A stretch of DNA of 64,000 nt from Phycomyces nitens (taxonomy: Eukaryota; Mucoromycota; Mucoromycetes; Mucorales; Phycomycetaceae). The notes below the pieces were generated by a model. It had not been told where the DNA came from, did not search any database, and saw nothing but the letters and a program-made list of their open reading frames with translations. The stretch's first letter is position 1, and the number at the start of each line of letters is the position of its first letter. A program made the translations under genes and the position numbers. Shown one piece after another: positions 61,101 through 64,000 of this stretch. The stretch covers positions 2,542,001-2,606,000 of the forward strand of contig JAHRBC010000007.1 in the NCBI GenBank assembly GCA_022702545.1. The letters are read 5' to 3'.

Positions 61101-62946
61101 TGTTATTGAAACGTCTATCTGCTTCTTTACGTTCCTCACTTGAATCCTTGTCATCATATGATAAAGGTAAACCATAGATACCAATACCAAGAAGTGACAT
61201 ACAATCAGTACCAATACTGAAGTCATATTCGTGATTATTAGTTAAATTCATTACTTCAAACTCTCGCTTAATGGTCTTACCATTGCAAGTAACACTTATA
61301 ACACAAGTACCAATTCTCTTGATATAAGTATTACTATCAGCTAGACATATAAAAAATTTATGGACATTATTCTTATTCACGAATTCTTTATTTATGTGGG
61401 TTATATGGTTTATGAGGAGATTCTTCTCCAAGCAAAATTTCTCATCCACGGAACTGAACGTGGCACCACAATCCAACAGAGAAGTGGTTCTAATAGAATT
61501 ATTTGCAAGAATCGGAAAAGTGATGTTAGAGCTCATGTTATTAAAATCTTTCTTAATAATCATCCCATTTTGTTTGTACTTACAATCCAAGGCCATCTTG
61601 GCCAGGGCACTCGATCCATCTTCGCTCTCCTTGAACCACTTCGAAGAGGAACTATCCTCTTTCGCCACAGGTTTTACAGTGGCTGCACTCGCAGCAGAAC
61701 GGACTGCCATTCTGGACACCTTTGCCCTACTGTAAATTTCCTTTTCGGGACACGAGTGTCCCTTCTCCCAGGGAGCCTTGCAAGAAAAGCAAACATTCGC
61801 TTTTATCGCCTTCTTGAAGTCCCAGGAAGACTTCTTGTGCTTCTGAGCACTCTCACTACCTGCCAAAGACCTCTTCTTGCCCTTGTACACTCCAGCGGAG
61901 GAACCATTTCCTCCATTTGCCTTCGCGTACGAGTTCCAAGCTTCTACTTCCCTAGTCTCACTAGGATTTTGTAGTAGCACAGAAGAGTCACTCGATACTG
62001 TACTTACCAAGTCTATGATGTCCTGGATCTTCGTGGGCATTCTGGTGCCATAGTTGGCAGAGATAGGGATAAGGCATCCCTTCCGGACTTCCGGTCTCAA
62101 ATTCCACAAGAAGCAGAGAACCAACTGGACACCATCTTCAAGACCAGCCTGTCTACAAAATTTCTGAAATTTCGCTCCAAAGGAACGAGCAGACTCATCT
62201 TTGCCCTGTTTCATGCACCAGACCCGGCCCATGTTCATAAACTTTCGGAAAGGAGTGTCGTAGTGATCCAATAGAAGGCTCTCAGCCTTCTTCCACTTGT
62301 ACTGCTTACCCTTCAGTTTGTCTTCAAACCATGATCGCTCCTCTTTGTTCAAACAAGGAGGAAACAATCTCTCCCAGCTGTCGTCTAATGACAGGGAGTG
62401 GGTTTCCAGAACCGTGGTGAATTCTTGGCAGAAGTCATACACCGAGTCAAACACATCTTTGTTGGCCTTGACCTGGAAAGACTCGGATTTCAGTTGTAGG
62501 AACGGGAGGTTGTTGGGAACCAACGTGCTCTTCTTGTCCTGGGGAGCATCGGCGGGAGCGTTGGAGGCCTTGAGCACCTTCAAGATGTTGTCGGCCTCAA
62601 GAAACAGTTCTTTGGCCTCCTTGCGGCTGGCTGAGGCGGCCTTAGTGGCCTCCGACGAGGGATCCGCCTTGGACGCGGCCAAGTAGTTGCCAAGAAGAGC
62701 ATAGTAAGTGCTCTTCTTCCTTCTCAAATCTTCTTTGGCTGACTCCAGGAGGAACTCAGCAGTGGCTTCCATGTTGAAGTTGAAGAGAACGTCTGTCTCT
62801 TTGCTAGTGGACAGGACAGAGGCAGGAGCGTTCTCACCCGAGATGGACATTTCTACGTCGGTATCCGGGTGGTCAACAGAGTTGGGGACCAGAGGAGAGA
62901 CGAAACCAAATTCGGCGGGGGAGTTCTCGGCAGATTGGGAAGACAT
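58126..62946 (-). CDS. Gag-Pol polyprotein of the inner chromovirus, 1606 aa, single frame
   Basis: One frame from ATG (MSSQSAENSPAEFGF) encodes all functions without a frameshift. Gag fills about residues 1-380. A Cys/His cluster follows (CFSCKAPWEKGHSCP, about 385). The aspartic protease site is LLDCGATFSSVD (about 489). RT has YSTLDLKSAFNSLRL (about 771) and FVDDIV (about 835). RNase H has ISCDASLTGIGAVLHQ (about 982). Integrase shows HLKGHFGVEAILHALKRKG with CVQC, then the DDE core WGIDLAGPF, LQSDCGREF and HPRANGASERAVQ (about 1155-1320). The C terminus is a chromodomain (YEVEAIIGHKKDDKNKYIYR, then CKWLDYDESHDTWEPEDHF, about 1500-1545), which targets integration to modified histones. A basic tail ends in KRSRS. 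Fused gag-pol recalls Tf1-like elements. Confidence 0.95.
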   Translation of the reverse strand: MSSQSAENSPAEFGFVSPLVPNSVDHPDTDVEMSISGENAPASVLSTSKETDVLFNFNMEATAEFLLESAKEDLRRKKSTYYALLGNYLAASKADPSSEATKAASASRKEAKELFLEADNILKVLKASNAPADAPQDKKSTLVPNNLPFLQLKSESFQVKANKDVFDSVYDFCQEFTTVLETHSLSLDDSWERLFPPCLNKEERSWFEDKLKGKQYKWKKAESLLLDHYDTPFRKFMNMGRVWCMKQGKDESARSFGAKFQKFCRQAGLEDGVQLVLCFLWNLRPEVRKGCLIPISANYGTRMPTKIQDIIDLVSTVSSDSSVLLQNPSETREVEAWNSYAKANGGNGSSAGVYKGKKRSLAGSESAQKHKKSSWDFKKAIKANVCFSCKAPWEKGHSCPEKEIYSRAKVSRMAVRSAASAATVKPVAKEDSSSSKWFKESEDGSSALAKMALDCKYKQNGMIIKKDFNNMSSNITFPILANNSIRTTSLLDCGATFSSVDEKFCLEKNLLINHITHINKEFVNKNNVHKFFICLADSNTYIKRIGTCVISVTCNGKTIKREFEVMNLTNNHEYDFSIGTDCMSLLGIGIYGLPLSYDDKDSSEERKEADRRFNNKSDLLESIERENEQKENNPAVSPEQFEEAVNYIQKFIDENQSIPTGVFCTIPESVVCLDTPENATAFRSPYPIPFKMQEIVDKQVKEWLENGIVERASANTEWNTPLTVVKKTNGKGEVTGYRVCHDPRLLNSLLKSIDRMPLPLIGELFEDLKGANIYSTLDLKSAFNSLRLNPKDAHKLSFTWRGIQYKPIGTVFGIKHVSSQFQRTMSIALEGLSFVRFFVDDIVCASKTFEEHKVHLKQVIQRLTKVNLKLNPKKCHFFQKEIYLLGFHISPEGITMDRRKLVNVLEFPQPRTGKDIQSYCGLINYFRTLIPNVSAIMSPLDSLRNEKSITHLWTDKHQIAFVNLKKALLSDTVLSYPDMNSPFRISCDASLTGIGAVLHQVIDGKMKYISFVAKSLSKSERKYSATKRELLALVFALKRFHKYIYGSHFTLYTDHKALTYLHTQRVANLMMIAWMDTILQYDFKIVHLPGVSNVLPDALSRLSEETETGSNELGGDNTLKSIMRNSAVTMEPLPDILSGEYFTPPTENERNMLLVEEHLKGHFGVEAILHALKRKGIYWTNLKIQANDLVKACVQCQRHNITRKGYNPLRPVTATLPGDSWGIDLAGPFTTSTKGNEYLLVMIDIASKFYILRAIPNKGAATIALQVLDVISTWGPMRKLQSDCGREFVNSLMTCIKENMGFEHALISQYHPRANGASERAVQAAVNTIKKQIVGNVADWDQKVPAAQLFLNSKYNARTKSTPFSLMFGRNPNDFKDFSKEKDSATAEQIQKELQEKIKRMTEIVYPAVYEQVKQVTEKQKKNFDKSHKIMDLAPGSIVMILVTEKQNKLDPKYKGFYTVVRKTAANTYVLKNEKGFLEPRNYPPSLLKKVSDKILEQNNDFYEVEAIIGHKKDDKNKYIYRCKWLDYDESHDTWEPEDHFTDPKFIKEYWQRIGEAPESIKEINKANKRLLKDMKDAHQTPKENSGTKRKRNAKPANQKSKRSRS

Positions 62947-62974
62947 GTTTTTAGAACGAATTCAAAGTAAAAAA

Positions 62975-63316
62975 TGTTATAATTCACGGGGAAAAAATAA
63001 TGGAATGGTAGAAAATAGACAGTAAGTAGATACTTTGAGACTGTATATAAGCTTGTCTTTATTAAGATACAAAATGTGCCGTTCTTTATATACTCTTTCA
63101 ATGTGCTGTTGCACTAACTCTTTGACTTCCTTATATATGTGGTCTTTTACCACATTAAGATATTATATATGATAAGCTTCTGAGCTCCACGTCTGTGTTA
63201 CTATTATTCTGATGCATTGCTATAATTCCTTTATCGTACTTTATTAGCTCTCAGCTAATCTGCACTTATAGCTTTTGTATATGTAAAATATACACTGATA
63301 AGGCTGGATCACCACA
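62975..63316 (-). repeat. 5' LTR of the inner chromovirus
   Basis: 342 bp, same sequence as 57620-57961, followed by GTTCC at 63317-63321. It should carry the promoter for the element, read on the minus strand. Confidence 0.95.
63084..63095 (-). promoter_or_regulatory. TATA box in the 5' LTR
   Basis: The minus strand reads GAGTATATAAAG, about 140 nt upstream of the gag-pol ATG. The same motif is in the 3' LTR at 57729-57740. AATAAAG-type polyadenylation-like motifs lie further along both LTRs. Confidence 0.6.
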
Positions 63317-64000
63317 GTTCCTTTTCGACAGTTGGATACTTGACTTCCACTGGTTGAAGCTTTCGTGACAAGAAACACACTGGTCTTTCCCCTTCTTGTT
63401 CCAATTGAGAGAGAACGGCCCCCAACCCAATGTCGGATGCATCCGTGTAAAGCAAGTATGGTGAGTTTGGGTCCGGAAAAGTAAGTGTAGCAGAAGAGGC
63501 TACCGCTTCCTTGAGGGTCTTGAATGATTTCTCGCACGCTTCAGTCCATATGAAAATATTTCTTTTCTTGAGTAGTTCGTTTAATGGCGCCGCAATGTCA
63601 CTGAATAGATGGACATGTCTACGGTAAAACCCACAAAGGTTTACAAACGCCCTTATTCCTGTTTCGTTGAATGGTCTTGGAAATTCCAGTATCTTCTGGA
63701 CCTTGGAGGGTAATGGTCTGATGCCTGTCGTTGAGACGCTGAACCCCAGTAGTTCGATTTCTTCTCGTGCTAAGAAGCACTTGTTGGAGTTGAGTTTCAT
63801 ATTCACTTCTTTCAGCCGCTGAAAGACTTGTTCCAGATGAGAGAGATGATCATCAAAGGACTTTGAATAAACTGTCACGTCGTCAATGTATGCCACTGCA
63901 AACTTCTCAAGAAAAGGTGCCATTGCGAGATGTATAGCACGAGAGAATGTGCTTGGACCGTTCTGTATACCAAAGGGCATTACCCTATACGAGTAGTTTC
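63317..64000 (-). pseudogene. outer gypsy pol, upstream part: RT and start of RNase H (window edge)
   Basis: The frame is open from the window edge (NYSYRVMPFGIQNGPSTFSR) through the RT catalytic motif AYIDDVTVYS, LLGFSVSTTGIRPLP and FVNLCGFYRR. The RNase H start follows (LLYTDASDIGLGAVLSQL), ending at YPTVEKEL where the inner LTR begins. The duplicated GTTCC (63317-63321 and 57615-57619) and the continuous reading on the far side show that this and 56116-57619 were one gene. Confidence 0.88.

Larger units (their letters stand above)
57620..63316 (-). mobile_element. inner Ty3/gypsy chromovirus, complete, 5.7 kb, very recent insertion
   Basis: Two 342-bp LTRs with TG/CA ends flank one gag-pol gene, and a 5-bp target duplication (GTTCC) flanks the element. 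The LTRs look identical by eye. A purine-rich tract (minus strand CTGGGTGGGGATAAT) adjoins the 3' LTR. Only ~28 nt separate the 5' LTR from the gag-pol ATG. All domains needed for movement are intact. Confidence 0.95.
55844..64000 (-). mobile_element. outer Ty3/gypsy retrotransposon, interrupted and running off the window
   Basis: The 3' LTR lies at 55844-56118. The pol gene extends on the minus strand from the window edge to 56116, split by the inner element at 57620-63316. The 5' part (gag, protease, start of RT, 5' LTR) is outside the window. Coding frames on both sides of the insertion are intact. Confidence 0.88.

Overview
The window looks like nuclear DNA of an early-diverging (zygomycete-type, Mucoromycota-like) filamentous fungus. 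The reasons are many short introns (mostly 45-90 nt, GTAAGT-like donors), AT-rich spacers, a fungal mitochondrial uL11, a V-ATPase subunit D, a mucin-like wall-sensor-type membrane protein, and a mixture of Helitron, DIRS, LINE and Ty3/gypsy elements. The genus cannot be named from sequence alone. No rRNA, tRNA or CRISPR array was found.

Layout. 1-0.65 kb: 3' end of an unknown Ser/Asn-rich protein. 3.2-7.8 kb: a complete 20-exon MSH6 mismatch-repair gene. 9.1-15.7 kb: repeat-rich DNA with a decayed DIRS fragment, a 1.3 kb repeat (here 'R1') seen again at 54.5 kb, and a second, broken copy of the 3' part of MSH6 plus its downstream spacer. 15.7-24.4 kb: gene-poor, with a small two-finger C2H2 gene, a decayed LINE and poorly modelled orphan exons. 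24.5-46 kb: the gene-dense part. In order it holds a MAK/ICK/Ime2-type (RCK) kinase, an NDUFA4/MLRQ-like miniprotein, a SPO22/ZIP4-like meiotic protein, mitochondrial uL11, a PTC6-like PP2C phosphatase, a coiled-coil orphan, a predicted pseudokinase, a 99-residue orphan, a Ser/Thr-rich single-pass membrane protein and V-ATPase subunit D. 46-64 kb: mobile DNA. A deletion-derived mini-Helitron lies beside an intact autonomous Helitron, followed by the second R1 copy. R1 is cut by a Ty3/gypsy element whose pol gene is itself split by a very young gag-pol chromovirus with indistinguishable LTRs and a GTTCC target duplication.

How the parts relate. MSH6 acts in mismatch repair, SPO22/ZIP4 in meiotic crossover formation, and Ime2/MAK-type kinases in meiosis or cilium/cell-cycle control; their proximity is noted but not shown to be functional. 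The order of transposon events can be read directly: R1, then the outer gypsy, then the inner chromovirus. Exon coordinates were derived by eye from splice consensus and frame continuity. Five spliced models (MSH6 1143 aa, RCK kinase 745 aa, pseudokinase 470 aa, membrane protein 305 aa, zinc-finger protein 118 aa) have exon sums divisible by three, which supports them.
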